Source: Marinobacter sp. LQ44 (GTDB lineage Bacteria > Pseudomonadota > Gammaproteobacteria > Pseudomonadales > Oleiphilaceae). Taken from it: a DNA stretch of 64,000 nt. How positions within the stretch are numbered: the stretch's first letter is position 1; the number at the start of each line of letters is the position of its first letter. The DNA is taken from NCBI RefSeq assembly GCF_001447155.2, contig NZ_CP014754.1, positions 992,001-1,056,000 on the forward strand, read 5' to 3'. Under the pieces are notes generated by a model. That model worked only from the letters and a program-made list of their open reading frames with translations, was not told the DNA's origin and did no database searches. Positions 46,990 through 57,127 of the stretch are shown in pieces. Both the position numbers and the translations under genes were made by a program.

Positions 46990-47979
46990 ATGACAGATTC
47001 ACACGCTCCAGACACCCCCGACTACCGCTCCTCTGCAGTGCGAGCGATCCGCATAGAGCGGGAAGCTATCGAAGCCCTGGAAGGCCGTATCAACGGCGAC
47101 TTCACCAGAGCCTGCGACGTTATCATGGCCTGCAAAGGCCGGGTAGTGGTAACCGGCATGGGTAAATCCGGCCATATCGGCAACAAGATTGCAGCCACAT
47201 TAGCCAGTACCGGCACGCCCTCATTTTTTGTTCACCCGGGTGAAGCCAGCCACGGCGACATGGGCATGATCACTCCGCAAGATGTGGTGATTGCCATATC
47301 CAACAGTGGCAGCACCAGCGAAGTGGTGACCATTCTGCCCCTGATCAAACGTATGGGGGCACCGCTGATCAGCATGACCGGCAACTCGAACTCTGTTCTG
47401 GCTCAGGAGGCGGTCGCCAACCTGGACGTCAGCGTTGCCTTAGAGGCCTGCCCGCTCGGCCTGGCCCCGACGTCAAGCACCACCGCCACCCTGGTCATGG
47501 GCGATGCGTTGGCCGTGGCCCTGCTGGAGGCCCGCGGCTTCAGCGCCGAAGACTTTGCCTTCTCTCACCCGGGCGGCAGCCTGGGACGGCGCTTGCTGCT
47601 GCGGGTTTCCGATATCATGCATACCGGCGACCAGATTCCCAAAGTTCTTGAGGACACCACCCTTAGCGGCGCGCTTCTCGAAATCAGCCGCAAAGGGCTG
47701 GGCATGACCACCATCGTCAACGCCCAGGGTCACCTGACCGGCGTATTTACCGATGGCGACCTGCGCCGGACTCTGGACAAATCCGTCGACGTTCACACCA
47801 CTCCGATCCGGGACGTCATGACCCGCCACGGCAAAACCATTCAGGCTGACCACCTGGCGGCCGAGGCGCTGAATATCATGGAAGAGATGAAAATCAATGC
47901 CCTGCCCGTCACCGACGACGATGGCAATCTGGTCGGCGCCATCAACATGCACGACCTGCTGCGTTCGGGGGTGATTTAA
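46990..47979 (+). CDS. kdsD: Arabinose-5-phosphate isomerase
   Basis: 329 residues. An SIS sugar-isomerase domain (GKSGHIGNKIAATLASTGTP, SNSGSTSEV, residues about 50-190) and two CBS domains (about 210-325, ending INALPVTDDDGNLVGAINMH). It converts ribulose-5-phosphate to arabinose-5-phosphate for Kdo of LPS. ATG 46990 gives the family N-terminus; the longer frame is unsupported. The stop overlaps the kdsC start (TAATG). Confidence 0.96.
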   Translation: MTDSHAPDTPDYRSSAVRAIRIEREAIEALEGRINGDFTRACDVIMACKGRVVVTGMGKSGHIGNKIAATLASTGTPSFFVHPGEASHGDMGMITPQDVVIAISNSGSTSEVVTILPLIKRMGAPLISMTGNSNSVLAQEAVANLDVSVALEACPLGLAPTSSTTATLVMGDALAVALLEARGFSAEDFAFSHPGGSLGRRLLLRVSDIMHTGDQIPKVLEDTTLSGALLEISRKGLGMTTIVNAQGHLTGVFTDGDLRRTLDKSVDVHTTPIRDVMTRHGKTIQADHLAAEALNIMEEMKINALPVTDDDGNLVGAINMHDLLRSGVI

Positions 47980-48548
47980 TGAGTGACCTGGCTCCGCCCA
48001 TGCACACCGTCTGGGACGACACGCTTAAGGCAAAAGCCGCCAGGATTCGTCTGATCGCCCTGGATGTGGACGGCATCATGAGCGATGGCCGGCTGTATTT
48101 CAGCGCGGCCGGCGACGAACTCAAAGCGTTCAACATACTGGATGGCCTGGGCCTGAAACAGTTGATGAAGGCCGGCATTACCGTGGCAGTCATAACCGGG
48201 CGCCGGTCACCACTGACAGAGAAACGGATGACCGACCTCGGCATCCCGCACCTGATGCAGGGCCGGGAAGACAAGAAGGTTGCTTTACAGGAACTGGTTG
48301 CAGGCATGGATATCGCTCCCGAGCAAATTGCCTACATGGGAGATGACTTGCCAGACCTGCCCGCCCTGAAATTCGCCGGCCTGGGCATCAGCGTGCCCAA
48401 CGGCTACTGGCTGGTGCGCCAGCATGCCGACTATTGCACCCAGGCCCTGGGCGGTCACGGCGCCGTGCGTGAAACCTGTGACCTGATACTCTGGGCGCAG
48501 AACCGGCTGGAAACAACTTTGGCCCCCTATCTGGGCGAGCCGTCATGA
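47979..48548 (+). CDS. kdsC: 3-deoxy-manno-octulosonate-8-phosphatase
   Basis: 189 residues. HAD phosphatase without a cap: LDVDGIMSDGRLYF (nucleophile Asp), VAVITGRRS, and YMGDDLPDLPALKFAGLGIS. It removes phosphate from Kdo-8-P. It overlaps lptC as ATGA. Confidence 0.96.
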   Translation: MSDLAPPMHTVWDDTLKAKAARIRLIALDVDGIMSDGRLYFSAAGDELKAFNILDGLGLKQLMKAGITVAVITGRRSPLTEKRMTDLGIPHLMQGREDKKVALQELVAGMDIAPEQIAYMGDDLPDLPALKFAGLGISVPNGYWLVRQHADYCTQALGGHGAVRETCDLILWAQNRLETTLAPYLGEPS

Positions 48549-49144
48549 TTCCGGAGGTGCTGTCAAACATCGCCCGCAAACCCTTGGCGAGAACCCTGGC
48601 ACTGGCGGTCACGGCTCTCGCCACTGTCTTCCTGATGTGGCAGGACGAGGAAGGTGAGAATGTGCGGGGCGATGCAGCGGAACTCAGGGGCCCGTCGGAA
48701 CCCGACAGTTTTATTATCGAGGGCCGCTACACAACCTGGGACGAACAAGGCAACCTGAAGATGTCGATATCCAGCCCCCGAATCGAACAGTTTGACGACA
48801 CCAACTACGCCACCATGAACGCCCCAAGGGCCAGGATTTTCAGTGAACAGGCTACCCCACCATGGATAATCGAAGCGGATGAAGGTAGCCTCCGGCAAGA
48901 CGATGATCAGGTGATTCTGACAGGCAACGTTGTCGTGCTCCGGCAAACCGACGACTCGGAAGCCACCCTGAAGACCGAATCGCTGACCCTGGATAACCGA
49001 CAAGGCACAGTACACACCGATCAACCGGTCACCATTACCGAACCGTTTGGCGTGACCCAGGCCAATGGCATGAAAGCCTGGGTAAACGAACGCATACTGG
49101 AACTCAATTCCCGGGTGGAAGGGCAATATGAAACCGTCAGGTAA
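48545..49144 (+). CDS. lptC: LPS export protein LptC
   Basis: 199 residues. N-terminal membrane segment (LALAVTALATVFLMW) then a jellyroll domain (YTTWDEQGNLKMSISSPRIE, PWIIEADEGSLRQDDDQVIL). LptC links LptBFG to the LptA bridge. Overlaps lptA by 17 bases. Confidence 0.93.
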   Translation: MIPEVLSNIARKPLARTLALAVTALATVFLMWQDEEGENVRGDAAELRGPSEPDSFIIEGRYTTWDEQGNLKMSISSPRIEQFDDTNYATMNAPRARIFSEQATPPWIIEADEGSLRQDDDQVILTGNVVVLRQTDDSEATLKTESLTLDNRQGTVHTDQPVTITEPFGVTQANGMKAWVNERILELNSRVEGQYETVR

Positions 49145-49664
49145 CCTCACACACCGATTGTTGTCGATAATGGCGGCACTGCTACTGGCCGGCCCGGCAT
49201 CTGCGTTTGATCTGGACTCCGACACCCCCATCAAGGTTAGCGCCGATTCGGCCCGCCTCGACGATACCGAGGGGACCGCCATCTACACCGGCGACGTTGA
49301 ACTGGTCCAGGGAGCCACCCAGCTGAACGCAGAACGGGTGGTGCTGTATCGAAGTCCCGAGGGCCTCAACCGGATTGAGGCGAGCGGCGAACCTGCCCGA
49401 TATCGCCAGCCGGCACGGGAAGGCGAGGCCATGACAGACGCCCGGGCGAGAACCATCACCTGGTCGGCGGCGGAAAACCGGCTCACCTTCGAACGCCAGG
49501 CGGTGATTGAACAAGGCAACAATGTGTTCCGAGGTGACATCATTCAATACGACACCGTGCGCCGGGTGGTCACGGCAGAAGGCGGCACGCCTTCGGAAGA
49601 AAGCTCTGGCCGGGTGGAAATGGTGATTCAGCCTCGCAGCTCCAGCAACCCCATAAACGAATAG
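49128..49664 (+). CDS. lptA: LPS transport periplasmic protein LptA
   Basis: 178 residues. Signal peptide ending near GPASA, then an OstA-type jellyroll ([40 protein letters not shown]). It polymerises into the bridge that carries LPS across the periplasm. Confidence 0.95.
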   Translation: MKPSGNLTHRLLSIMAALLLAGPASAFDLDSDTPIKVSADSARLDDTEGTAIYTGDVELVQGATQLNAERVVLYRSPEGLNRIEASGEPARYRQPAREGEAMTDARARTITWSAAENRLTFERQAVIEQGNNVFRGDIIQYDTVRRVVTAEGGTPSEESSGRVEMVIQPRSSSNPINE

Positions 49665-49671
49665 GTTACTG

Positions 49672-50397
49672 ATGGCAGTTCTCAGGGCCAGCAACCTGGC
49701 AAAAAGCTACAAACAGAAAAAAGTGGTTCTGGATGTATCTCTGGAAATCCGGTCTGGAGAAATCGTTGGCCTGCTCGGCCCTAACGGCGCCGGCAAAACC
49801 ACCTGTTTTTACATGATTGTCGGGCTTGTGCCCTCCGACCGCGGCCGAATCACCATTGACAGCCAGGACATCACCCCGCTGCCCATGCATGGCCGGGCGC
49901 GCAAAGGCATTGGCTACCTGCCCCAGGAAGCCTCGGTTTTCCGAAAACTGACCGTGCGCGACAACATCATGGCCATTCTGGAGACGCGAAAGGGCATGAA
50001 ACGGCCGGAGCGGGAAGCCAAGCTCGAGGAACTTCTCGAGGAATTTCACATCACCCATATCCGGGACAGCCTGGGTATGGCTCTGTCCGGTGGCGAGCGA
50101 CGGCGAGTTGAAATCGCCCGGGCGCTGGCCATGGAACCGGCGTTTATTCTGCTGGATGAACCCTTCGCCGGGGTAGATCCGATTTCAGTCAGTGACATCA
50201 AACACATCATTCGGCATTTGCGGGACAAGGGCATTGGAGTGCTGATCACCGATCACAACGTGCGGGAAACCCTAGATATCTGCGAGAACGCTTACATCGT
50301 CTCCGGCGGCCATATCATCGCCTCCGGCAACGCAGAAGCCATCCTGGCCAATCAGCAGGTCAAGGAAGTCTATCTGGGCGATGAGTTCCACCTGTGA
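49672..50397 (+). CDS. lptB: LPS export ABC transporter ATPase LptB
   Basis: 241 residues. Walker [14 protein letters not shown], signature [15 protein letters not shown], Walker [15 protein letters not shown], and the C-terminal EVYLGDEF tail typical of LptB. It powers LPS extraction with LptFG. Last gene of the kds-lpt run before rpoN. Confidence 0.97.
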   Translation: MAVLRASNLAKSYKQKKVVLDVSLEIRSGEIVGLLGPNGAGKTTCFYMIVGLVPSDRGRITIDSQDITPLPMHGRARKGIGYLPQEASVFRKLTVRDNIMAILETRKGMKRPEREAKLEELLEEFHITHIRDSLGMALSGGERRRVEIARALAMEPAFILLDEPFAGVDPISVSDIKHIIRHLRDKGIGVLITDHNVRETLDICENAYIVSGGHIIASGNAEAILANQQVKEVYLGDEFHL

Positions 50398-50410
50398 GCG
50401 CAAGAAAAAC

Positions 50411-50425
50411 CCTCGGCGACCGAGG
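50411..50425 (+). terminator. Hairpin after lptB
   Basis: CCTCGG, loop CGA, CCGAGG, followed by TCTGATTGTTTTG. A six-bp stem with a broken T-rich tail; probably a weak terminator that allows read-through to rpoN. The remaining spacer to rpoN likely holds the rpoN promoter. Confidence 0.5.
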
Positions 50426-50580
50426 TCTGATTGTTTTGATGATCTGTAGCAAGTAAACTCGGCAAAGAACTTGCTTATACTGACACCAGTGAGCGGCAAG
50501 TAACCAGCGTACAACAATTTTTTTGCCTGACAGCAGGCAAGGTCACTACCGGGACACCCTTGATTTATGGATCTTGAGCC

Positions 50581-52116
50581 ATGGTTATGAAAGCCTCATT
50601 ACAGCTTAAGATGGGCCAGAGTCTGACCATGACGCCCCAGCTGCAACAGGCCATTCGCCTGCTTCAGCTTTCCACCCTCGACCTCCAGCAGGAAATCCAG
50701 CAGGCACTGGAGTCAAACCCGATGCTGGAAACCTCCGAGGATGACGAGCAGTCTGACACCCCTGATACGGACTCCGATACCCGGGACGAGCACAAAGACC
50801 GGGATTCCGACCACGATGAACCGGCCACCGAGACCGCCTCTGACTGGGATGAAAATGAAAACGGCCCTGACTGGTCTTCAGAAACCGACATACCGGATAA
50901 CATCCCCGACGACCTGCCCGTAGACACCGCCTGGGACGATATCTACCAGTCTGCACCGGCGCCAGCCAGCAAAGGCGAAGACGAGAACGAATCGGATTTC
51001 GAAACCCGCAATTCGCCGGCAGAAACCCTCCAGGACCACCTGGAATGGCAACTCAACCTGACCCCCATGAGCGAACGTGACCAGGCCATCGCCCACGCCC
51101 TGATGGACGCAGTGGACGAACGCGGTTACCTGACCTCACCGATTGAGGAAATCCATTCCGGCCTGCAGGATGAAACCGAAGAAGACCCCCTGGAACTGGA
51201 CGAAGTGGAAGCGGTTCTGCACCGGCTACAACATTTCGACCCGCCGGGTGTGTTTGCCCGCGACCTGCAGGAATGCCTGCTGATTCAGCTCAACCAGTTG
51301 CCACCAGATACTCCCTGGCTTCGACAGGCCCGCTTGGTGGTTACCCAGTTCCTGCATCTGCTGGGCAACCGGGATTACGCGCAACTGCTGCGCCGCAGCA
51401 GACTCAAGGAAGATCAGCTGCGCGAGGTTCTGGCCCTGATTACCAGCCTCAACCCCCGCCCGGGCGACGTGGTGGACCGGGCAGAGCCGGATTACGTGAT
51501 ACCGGACGTCATCGTACGAAAACACGAAGGCCGGTGGCGAGTTGAGCTCAACCCGGAGATCGCCCCGAGGATTCGGGTCAATGCCAGCTACGCATCGCTG
51601 ATCCGCCGCGCGGATAGCAGTGCTGATAACACCTACCTGCGGGATCAACTGCAGGAGGCCAAGTGGTTCATTAAAAGCCTGCAAAGCCGCAACGAAACCC
51701 TGCTGAAAGTCGCCACCCGGATTGTTGAGCACCAACAGGGTTTCCTGGACCAGGGGGAGGAAGCAATGAAACCGCTGATCCTCTCCGACATTGCGCAGGC
51801 CGTGGAAATGCACGAATCCACCATTTCACGGGTCACCACACAAAAGTATATGCACACACCCCGCGGTATCTTCGAGCTGAAGTACTTTTTCTCCAGCCAC
51901 GTCAGTACCGCTGAGGGTGGAGAATGTTCCTCCACCGCAATACGTGCGATGATCAAGAAACTGATTTCAGAAGAAACTCCAAAAAAGCCGTTGAGCGACA
52001 GCAAGATTGCAGCCATGCTTGGAGATCAGGGCATCAATGTGGCCCGGCGCACCGTTGCCAAATACCGGGAGGCCATGCACATTCCTCCTTCAAACGAGCG
52101 CAAACGACTGGTTTAA
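50581..52116 (+). CDS. rpoN: RNA polymerase sigma-54 factor
   Basis: 511 residues. Region I ([20 protein letters not shown]) meets enhancer-binding ATPases; a long acidic region II (about 55-140) follows. The core-binding domain comes next, then the HTH, and the C-terminal RpoN box [11 protein letters not shown]. The start may be ATG 50581 or the ATG two codons on. It can serve the two -24/-12 sites at the pilin genes in this window. Confidence 0.97.
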   Translation: MVMKASLQLKMGQSLTMTPQLQQAIRLLQLSTLDLQQEIQQALESNPMLETSEDDEQSDTPDTDSDTRDEHKDRDSDHDEPATETASDWDENENGPDWSSETDIPDNIPDDLPVDTAWDDIYQSAPAPASKGEDENESDFETRNSPAETLQDHLEWQLNLTPMSERDQAIAHALMDAVDERGYLTSPIEEIHSGLQDETEEDPLELDEVEAVLHRLQHFDPPGVFARDLQECLLIQLNQLPPDTPWLRQARLVVTQFLHLLGNRDYAQLLRRSRLKEDQLREVLALITSLNPRPGDVVDRAEPDYVIPDVIVRKHEGRWRVELNPEIAPRIRVNASYASLIRRADSSADNTYLRDQLQEAKWFIKSLQSRNETLLKVATRIVEHQQGFLDQGEEAMKPLILSDIAQAVEMHESTISRVTTQKYMHTPRGIFELKYFFSSHVSTAEGGECSSTAIRAMIKKLISEETPKKPLSDSKIAAMLGDQGINVARRTVAKYREAMHIPPSNERKRLV

Positions 52117-52191
52117 TGTTTTTGCCGGTGCACGAAGCACCGGACACGCAGCCCGGTGGCAACACCGGCATGATGACAACAGGAGACGCCT

Positions 52192-52494
52192 ATGCAACTC
52201 AACATTTCAGGCCATCACGTAGAACTGACCCCTGCACTGAAGGATTACGTCAACACCAAGTTCGAGAAGCTGGAGCGTCACTTTGACCACATCAGCAACT
52301 GTCAGGTGACGCTGGAAGTTGAGAAGGTACGTCAGATGGCCGAAGCCACCCTGCATGTCATCGGTGGCGAGATCCACGCAAAGGCAGAAAGCGAGGACAT
52401 GTACGCCGCGATTGATTCGCTGGTGGACAAACTGGATCGCCAGATCCTCAAGCACAAAGAAAAGAATGTAGACCGGATGCACGGCAACGGCTGA
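52192..52494 (+). CDS. hpf: Ribosome hibernation-promoting factor (short HPF)
   Basis: 100 residues. S30AE/sigma-54-modulation fold: LNISGHHVELTPALKDYVNT and DMYAAIDSLVDKLDRQILKH. It binds 30S subunits in slow growth and favours inactive 100S dimers. Position between rpoN and ptsN is the conserved one. Confidence 0.95.
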   Translation: MQLNISGHHVELTPALKDYVNTKFEKLERHFDHISNCQVTLEVEKVRQMAEATLHVIGGEIHAKAESEDMYAAIDSLVDKLDRQILKHKEKNVDRMHGNG

Positions 52495-52535
52495 GCGCGC
52501 CCTTCGCGCCGCCTTACCGGGTGTTTCAATGATAC

Positions 52536-52573
52536 GAGCTGCGGCGGGGAATACCGGCCGCAGCCTTTTTTTT
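52536..52573 (+). terminator. Terminator after hpf
   Basis: GCTGCGG and CCGCAGC pair around a loop of about 13 bases, followed by CTTTTTTTT. A good stem and T-run 40-odd bases past the hpf stop; ptsN starts 20 bases later, so partial termination may set lower ptsN-rapZ-ptsO expression. Confidence 0.82.
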
Positions 52574-52592
52574 ACGGAATCACAGTCGATCC

Positions 52593-53060
52593 ATGAGCGA
52601 TACATCCCTGACCATCGACAACATTCTGGCTCCCGAACTGACGCTGTGCCGAGTGCCAGCCTCCAGTAAGAAGCGGGTACTGGAAACCATCGCAGAGCAT
52701 ATTCATCATCAGGATGAAATCCTCAGCGACACCGAGATCTTCAACAATCTGGTTTCTCGCGAGCGGCTTGGCAGCACCGGTATCGGCCAGGGTATCGCTA
52801 TACCCCACTGCCGCCTGGAAGGGCTGGACCGTGTGATCGGGGTGCTGATGACGCTGGAAGAAAGCATCGACTTCGATGCCATCGACAATCAGCCGGTCGA
52901 TCTGGTGTTTGCCTTGATCGTGCCCAAAGAAGCCACCAGTGAACATCTGGAGCTGCTTAGCCAGCTGGCCGAGAAATTCAACGACAACGGCTTCTGTGAA
53001 CAGCTTCGCCAGTGTCAGGATTCAGCGTCCCTGTACCAGCGTATGACAGCGGCATCCTGA
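52593..53060 (+). CDS. ptsN: Nitrogen-related PTS protein EIIA(Ntr)
   Basis: 155 residues. EIIA fold with the phosphorylated His in GIGQGIAIPHCRLE (about 70) and ESIDFDAIDNQPVDLVFALI. It receives phosphate from NPr and regulates potassium transport and stress responses in relatives. Confidence 0.96.
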   Translation: MSDTSLTIDNILAPELTLCRVPASSKKRVLETIAEHIHHQDEILSDTEIFNNLVSRERLGSTGIGQGIAIPHCRLEGLDRVIGVLMTLEESIDFDAIDNQPVDLVFALIVPKEATSEHLELLSQLAEKFNDNGFCEQLRQCQDSASLYQRMTAAS

Positions 53061-53100
53061 CAAGCAGTAGCACCAACTTAAGCAGGCAGGAGCGTCCATC

Positions 53101-53985
53101 ATGAAACTGATCATCGTCAGTGGCCGATCGGGGTCCGGTAAGAGTACCGCGTTGCACGTACTCGAAGATCTGGGCTTCTATTGCATAGACAACCTTCCCA
53201 TCGGACTGCTGTTCCCGCTAACCCGGGAGGCGGCGCAGCAGGAAGCGCCTGGGCGACTCCGGAAAATGGCCGTCAGCATCGATGCCCGCAACCTGTCTGC
53301 CGAACTGGCCAATTTCGAACAGATCTATCGCCAGCTGCGCGATGCCGGAGTCGTTGTCGAGATCATATTTCTGGATGCCGATGAACAGTCCCTGCTGCAA
53401 CGATTCCACGCCACACGCCGAAAGCACCCCCTGAGTGATGACAAAACCTCTCTTCGGGAGGCCATCGCCAACGAAAAGGCTCTTCTGGAACCCCTGTCAA
53501 AACTGGCAGACCTGTACATCAACACCACCGGCATGTCGATGTATGAACTTCGTGACATGGTCAAACAGCGGGTGGTGGGAAGAAAGGACCAGGAGCTTGC
53601 ACTGCTGTTCCAGTCATTTGGTTTCAAGCATGGCGTACCGGTTGATTCCGATTACGTTTTCGATGTGCGCTGCCTGCCGAACCCATACTGGGACACCAGC
53701 CTGCGCAAATACGTCGGTACCGATCAACCCGTTATCGAGTTTCTCGAGCGGGAACCTCTCACCGGGCAAATGGTGGACGACCTGATCCGCTTCCTGGATA
53801 CCTGGCTACCTTCGTTCGCCGACAGCAACCGAAGCTACATGACCATTTCCATCGGCTGCACCGGTGGCCAGCATCGTTCCGTCTATGTTTGTGAGCAACT
53901 GGGCCAGCATTTCCGTACCCGATACAGCAACGTGCAGGTTCGCCATACCGAGCTGCCCCACCTTCAAGCCCGCGGGGAGATCTGA
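53101..53985 (+). CDS. rapZ: RNase adapter protein RapZ
   Basis: 294 residues. N-terminal P-loop GRSGSGKSTALHVLEDLGFY, YCIDNLPIGLL, and a C-terminal domain with SIGCTGGQHRSVYVCEQL. In E. coli it delivers GlmZ RNA to RNase E and senses glucosamine-6-phosphate; whether GlmZ exists here is unknown. The order rpoN-hpf-ptsN-rapZ-ptsO is the classic cluster. Confidence 0.96.
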   Translation: MKLIIVSGRSGSGKSTALHVLEDLGFYCIDNLPIGLLFPLTREAAQQEAPGRLRKMAVSIDARNLSAELANFEQIYRQLRDAGVVVEIIFLDADEQSLLQRFHATRRKHPLSDDKTSLREAIANEKALLEPLSKLADLYINTTGMSMYELRDMVKQRVVGRKDQELALLFQSFGFKHGVPVDSDYVFDVRCLPNPYWDTSLRKYVGTDQPVIEFLEREPLTGQMVDDLIRFLDTWLPSFADSNRSYMTISIGCTGGQHRSVYVCEQLGQHFRTRYSNVQVRHTELPHLQARGEI

Positions 53986-53991
53986 TCCGCC

Positions 53992-54261
53992 ATGATCTGC
54001 CGCCCCGTCACCATCATCAATAAACTGGGTTTGCATGCCCGCGCCACCGCTAAGCTGGTGGCCACCGCCTCCGGCTTTGACAGCCAGGTGCGGATACGCG
54101 GCAAGGGCCGGGACGTGGATGCCAAGAATATCATGCAGGTGATGATGCTGGCCGCCAGCCAGGGCACCGACATTGAGCTGGTCGCTGATGGCCCCGATGA
54201 GCAGGAAGCCATCGATGCGCTCATCGAACTGATTGATGATTATTTCGGCGAAGGGGGTTGA
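53992..54261 (+). CDS. ptsO: Phosphocarrier protein NPr (HPr-like)
   Basis: 89 residues. HPr fold with the phosphorylated His in KLGLHARATAKLV (about 15) and AKNIMQVMMLAASQGTDIEL (Ser-46 region). It carries phosphate from EI(Ntr) to PtsN. The gene starts seven bases after the rapZ stop. Confidence 0.95.
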   Translation: MICRPVTIINKLGLHARATAKLVATASGFDSQVRIRGKGRDVDAKNIMQVMMLAASQGTDIELVADGPDEQEAIDALIELIDDYFGEGG

Positions 54262-54355
54262 ACCAAGCCGGGTTCGTTATTCACCTACAATCCTTTCTCA
54301 CCTGAAGCCGCTAACTCCGCTATAATGCGACAGTTTTCTGATTGCAGGTGGTTTC

Positions 54356-55717
54356 ATGACCGATATTCTGGAAAAAAGTCAGGCCCGCCAGCGCCTTCGC
54401 TCCCTCAGTGAGGCCCTGGACAGTGGCGCGCTCAAACAGGTTGCCCGCATCCTTAACGGCGGCCTGAGCCCCAGCGATATCGCACACCTGCTGGAATCCT
54501 CCCCGCCCCGCCAACGCGCCCTGCTGTGGAACCTGGTCGATAAGCAACTGGAAGGGGAAGTCCTCCAGTATCTCGGTGACGACATCCGGGCCTACTTCCT
54601 GAGCCAGCTGAATGCCCAGGAGCTGGCCGATATCATTGAGGATTTTGAGTCCGACGACCTGGCCGACCTGCTCCAGCAGCTGCCAGACACGGTGATCCAG
54701 GAAGTCCTGGACACCATGGACGAGCAAGACCGGCAGCGGGTAGAGGAAGTGCTCGCTTACCCCGAGGACACTGCCGGCGGCCTGATGAATACGGACACCA
54801 TCACGGTGCGCCCGGATATCAGTATTGACGTGGTACTGCGGTACCTGCGCCGCCACCGTAACCTGCCCCCCATGACGGACAGCCTGATTGTGGTCAGCCG
54901 GCGAGACGAGTTCATTGGCATGCTGCCCATCACCCGTATGCTGGTGTCCAACCCCGCGTCCACAGTTCGTGAGGTGATGGACACCGATATCGAGCCGATT
55001 CCGGTCACACTCTCAGACACGAAAGTTGCCACGCTGTTCGAGCGCTACGATCTGATTTCGGCCCCCGTCGTGGGGGATGACAACAAACTGCTGGGCCGTA
55101 TCACCATCGATGACGTGGTCGACGTTATCCGGGAAGACGCTGATCATTCGCTGATGAGTATGGCCGGTCTTGACGAGGACGAAGATACCTTCGCCCCCGT
55201 CATGAAAACCACTCGCCGGCGGGCAGTCTGGCTCGGCATCAACCTGATTACCGCGTTCACTGCCTCAGCGGTTATCGGCCTGTTCGAAGAGACGATCGCC
55301 AAGGTTGTGGCGCTGGCGGTGTTAATGCCCATTGTCGCCAGCATGGGCGGGATTGCAGGCAGCCAGACCCTGACACTGGTAATTCGTGGTATGGCGGTGG
55401 GTCAGATCAGCGGAGCCAATGTTGGCTGGCTATTGAACCGCGAATTCCTCTCCGGCGTTCTCAATGGGCTGCTTTGGGCGGTGGTTGTGGCGGCCGCCGC
55501 CGTGCTGTGGTTCCAGGACTGGCTGATTGGCGCGATTATAGCCGCTGCCCTGATTATCAATCTTGTAGCCGCGGCACTGGTCGGCACGGTCTTGCCCCTG
55601 TTCCTGAAGTCCAGGAACATAGACCCCGCCCTCGCGGGAAGCGTCATCTTAACAACCGTGACCGACGTTGTCGGTTTCATGGCCTTCCTGGGGCTGGCCA
55701 CGATCTTCTATGCGTAA
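54356..55717 (+). CDS. mgtE: Magnesium transporter MgtE
   Basis: 453 residues. N-terminal helical domain (about 1-130), two CBS domains (about 140-265), then five membrane segments with the pore signature VLMPIVASMGGIAGSQTLTL. Mg2+ binding to the cytosolic domains gates the channel. AGGTGG lies upstream of ATG 54356, and TATAAT at 54321 is a plausible -10. Confidence 0.96.
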   Translation: MTDILEKSQARQRLRSLSEALDSGALKQVARILNGGLSPSDIAHLLESSPPRQRALLWNLVDKQLEGEVLQYLGDDIRAYFLSQLNAQELADIIEDFESDDLADLLQQLPDTVIQEVLDTMDEQDRQRVEEVLAYPEDTAGGLMNTDTITVRPDISIDVVLRYLRRHRNLPPMTDSLIVVSRRDEFIGMLPITRMLVSNPASTVREVMDTDIEPIPVTLSDTKVATLFERYDLISAPVVGDDNKLLGRITIDDVVDVIREDADHSLMSMAGLDEDEDTFAPVMKTTRRRAVWLGINLITAFTASAVIGLFEETIAKVVALAVLMPIVASMGGIAGSQTLTLVIRGMAVGQISGANVGWLLNREFLSGVLNGLLWAVVVAAAAVLWFQDWLIGAIIAAALIINLVAAALVGTVLPLFLKSRNIDPALAGSVILTTVTDVVGFMAFLGLATIFYA

Positions 55718-55727
55718 GGAATCTACC

Positions 55728-56264
55728 ATGAGCCAACCTGATATTAACCCGCACCACGAGGAGCTCGAGGAGGATTTCGGCCCGAGCAAATCCCAGATCA
55801 AGCGGGAAATGCATGCGCTCCAGGACCTGGGTAAACAGATGCTGGATCTTAATGACGAGCAATTGGCATCCCTTGACATCAGCGACAGTCTGAAAGCAGC
55901 GATCGTCGAATCAAGACGCATTAATCAGCGCGAAGCCCGCCGGCGACACCTGCAATACATTGGCAAGATCATCCGGCAGGAGGATGACCCGGAGGCACTG
56001 GCTCGGGCCATTGGGGCCTTCCATGCGGGCAGCGACGAACATACCCGCCGGCACCACTTGGCCGAGCGCTGGCGCGACCGGATGATCTCCGAGGGTGACC
56101 GGGTGGTGGGTGAGTTTATTGACTACTGCCCGGCGGCTGACGTTCAGCACCTACGCAACCTGGTTCGTAACGCCCGCAAGGATGTGGAGAAACAGAAAAA
56201 TACCGGTCAGGCCCGAAAACTGTTCCGGGCCCTCCGGGAATGGATTGACGACGCAGAGCAGTAA
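55728..56264 (+). CDS. darP: Ribosome biogenesis factor DarP (YjgA)
   Basis: 178 residues. DUF615 pattern: GPSKSQIKREMHALQDLGKQ near the start, RRHLQYIGKIIRQEDDPEAL, RDRMISEGD, HLRNLVRNARKDVEKQ. DarP binds 50S precursors near the peptidyl transferase centre. ATG 55728 gives the usual N-terminus; the longer frame lies inside mgtE. It usually neighbours pmbA, which is absent here. Confidence 0.94.
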   Translation: MSQPDINPHHEELEEDFGPSKSQIKREMHALQDLGKQMLDLNDEQLASLDISDSLKAAIVESRRINQREARRRHLQYIGKIIRQEDDPEALARAIGAFHAGSDEHTRRHHLAERWRDRMISEGDRVVGEFIDYCPAADVQHLRNLVRNARKDVEKQKNTGQARKLFRALREWIDDAEQ

Positions 56265-56290
56265 AGCAACCCGCTGAGCGGAGTTCTAAG

Positions 56291-57115
56291 TTAAAGACGG
56301 CGGTGCTCCCAGACCGGCATTCTGGCCCGAACCTGGTTCAGTTTTTCCATATCCAGGTCTGCCACAACCAGGCCTGGGCCCTCATCCAGTTCCGTCACCA
56401 CCCTGCCCCAGGGGTCACAGATCAAACTGTGGCCATAAGTCTTGCGTCGCTCACTGTTTTGCCCCCCCTGGCCGGGGGCAACCACCCAAACCTGGTTCTC
56501 GATGGCCCTGGCTTTAATCAGTGGGTGCCAATGGGCGTCTCCAGTTTGCCAGGTAAAGGCGCTGGGCAGGCACACCCACTCGGCACCCTGTTCCCGCAGC
56601 GCCCTGAACAGTTCAGGAAACCGCAAGTCGTAGCACACAGCCATCCCCAGCCGGCCGGCGGGAGTATCCACGGTAACCACCTGGTCACCTGGCTCGAAGG
56701 TATCCGACTCCCGGTATTGGCCATGGGAATCCTCTACCATGGCGTCAAACAGGTGAATTTTGTCGTAACGGGCAACTTCCTCGCCCTGATCGTTGTAGAC
56801 AATGCAGCTTGCACGCACCCTGTCGGGAACATCAGAACCATCGGGTCGTGTTGCCAGTGGCATGGAACCACCTACAATCCATAGCCCCAACCTCTCGGCC
56901 TGTTCTGAAAGAAAGCGGCGGATCACCGATTCACCGCCACTTTCCTGCCGACCGCACTCGCGCATCTGAGCAGTGGCCAGAACCGCAAAATTCTCAGGTA
57001 ATACTGCCACTTTCGCACCTTGGGCGGCAGCATCACGCAACAGGGCCTCAGCCTCGGCCAGGTTACCGGCCAGGTTGTGACTGCTCACCATCTGAATCGC
57101 TGCAACTTGGGTCAT
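56291..57115 (-). CDS. Nitrilase-superfamily carbon-nitrogen hydrolase
   Basis: 274 residues. Catalytic triad visible: Glu in VLPENFAV (about 41), Lys in YDKIHLFDA (about 119) and Cys in MAVCYDLRFPELFRALR (about 161). Nit1/YbeM-like branch; relatives act as deaminated-glutathione amidases, but the substrate is not fixed. It ends the mreCD-maf-rng-yhdP run on the minus strand, 12 bases after yhdP. Confidence 0.9.
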   Translation of the reverse strand: MTQVAAIQMVSSHNLAGNLAEAEALLRDAAAQGAKVAVLPENFAVLATAQMRECGRQESGGESVIRRFLSEQAERLGLWIVGGSMPLATRPDGSDVPDRVRASCIVYNDQGEEVARYDKIHLFDAMVEDSHGQYRESDTFEPGDQVVTVDTPAGRLGMAVCYDLRFPELFRALREQGAEWVCLPSAFTWQTGDAHWHPLIKARAIENQVWVVAPGQGGQNSERRKTYGHSLICDPWGRVVTELDEGPGLVVADLDMEKLNQVRARMPVWEHRRL

Positions 57116-57127
57116 GCTCAGACTCCT

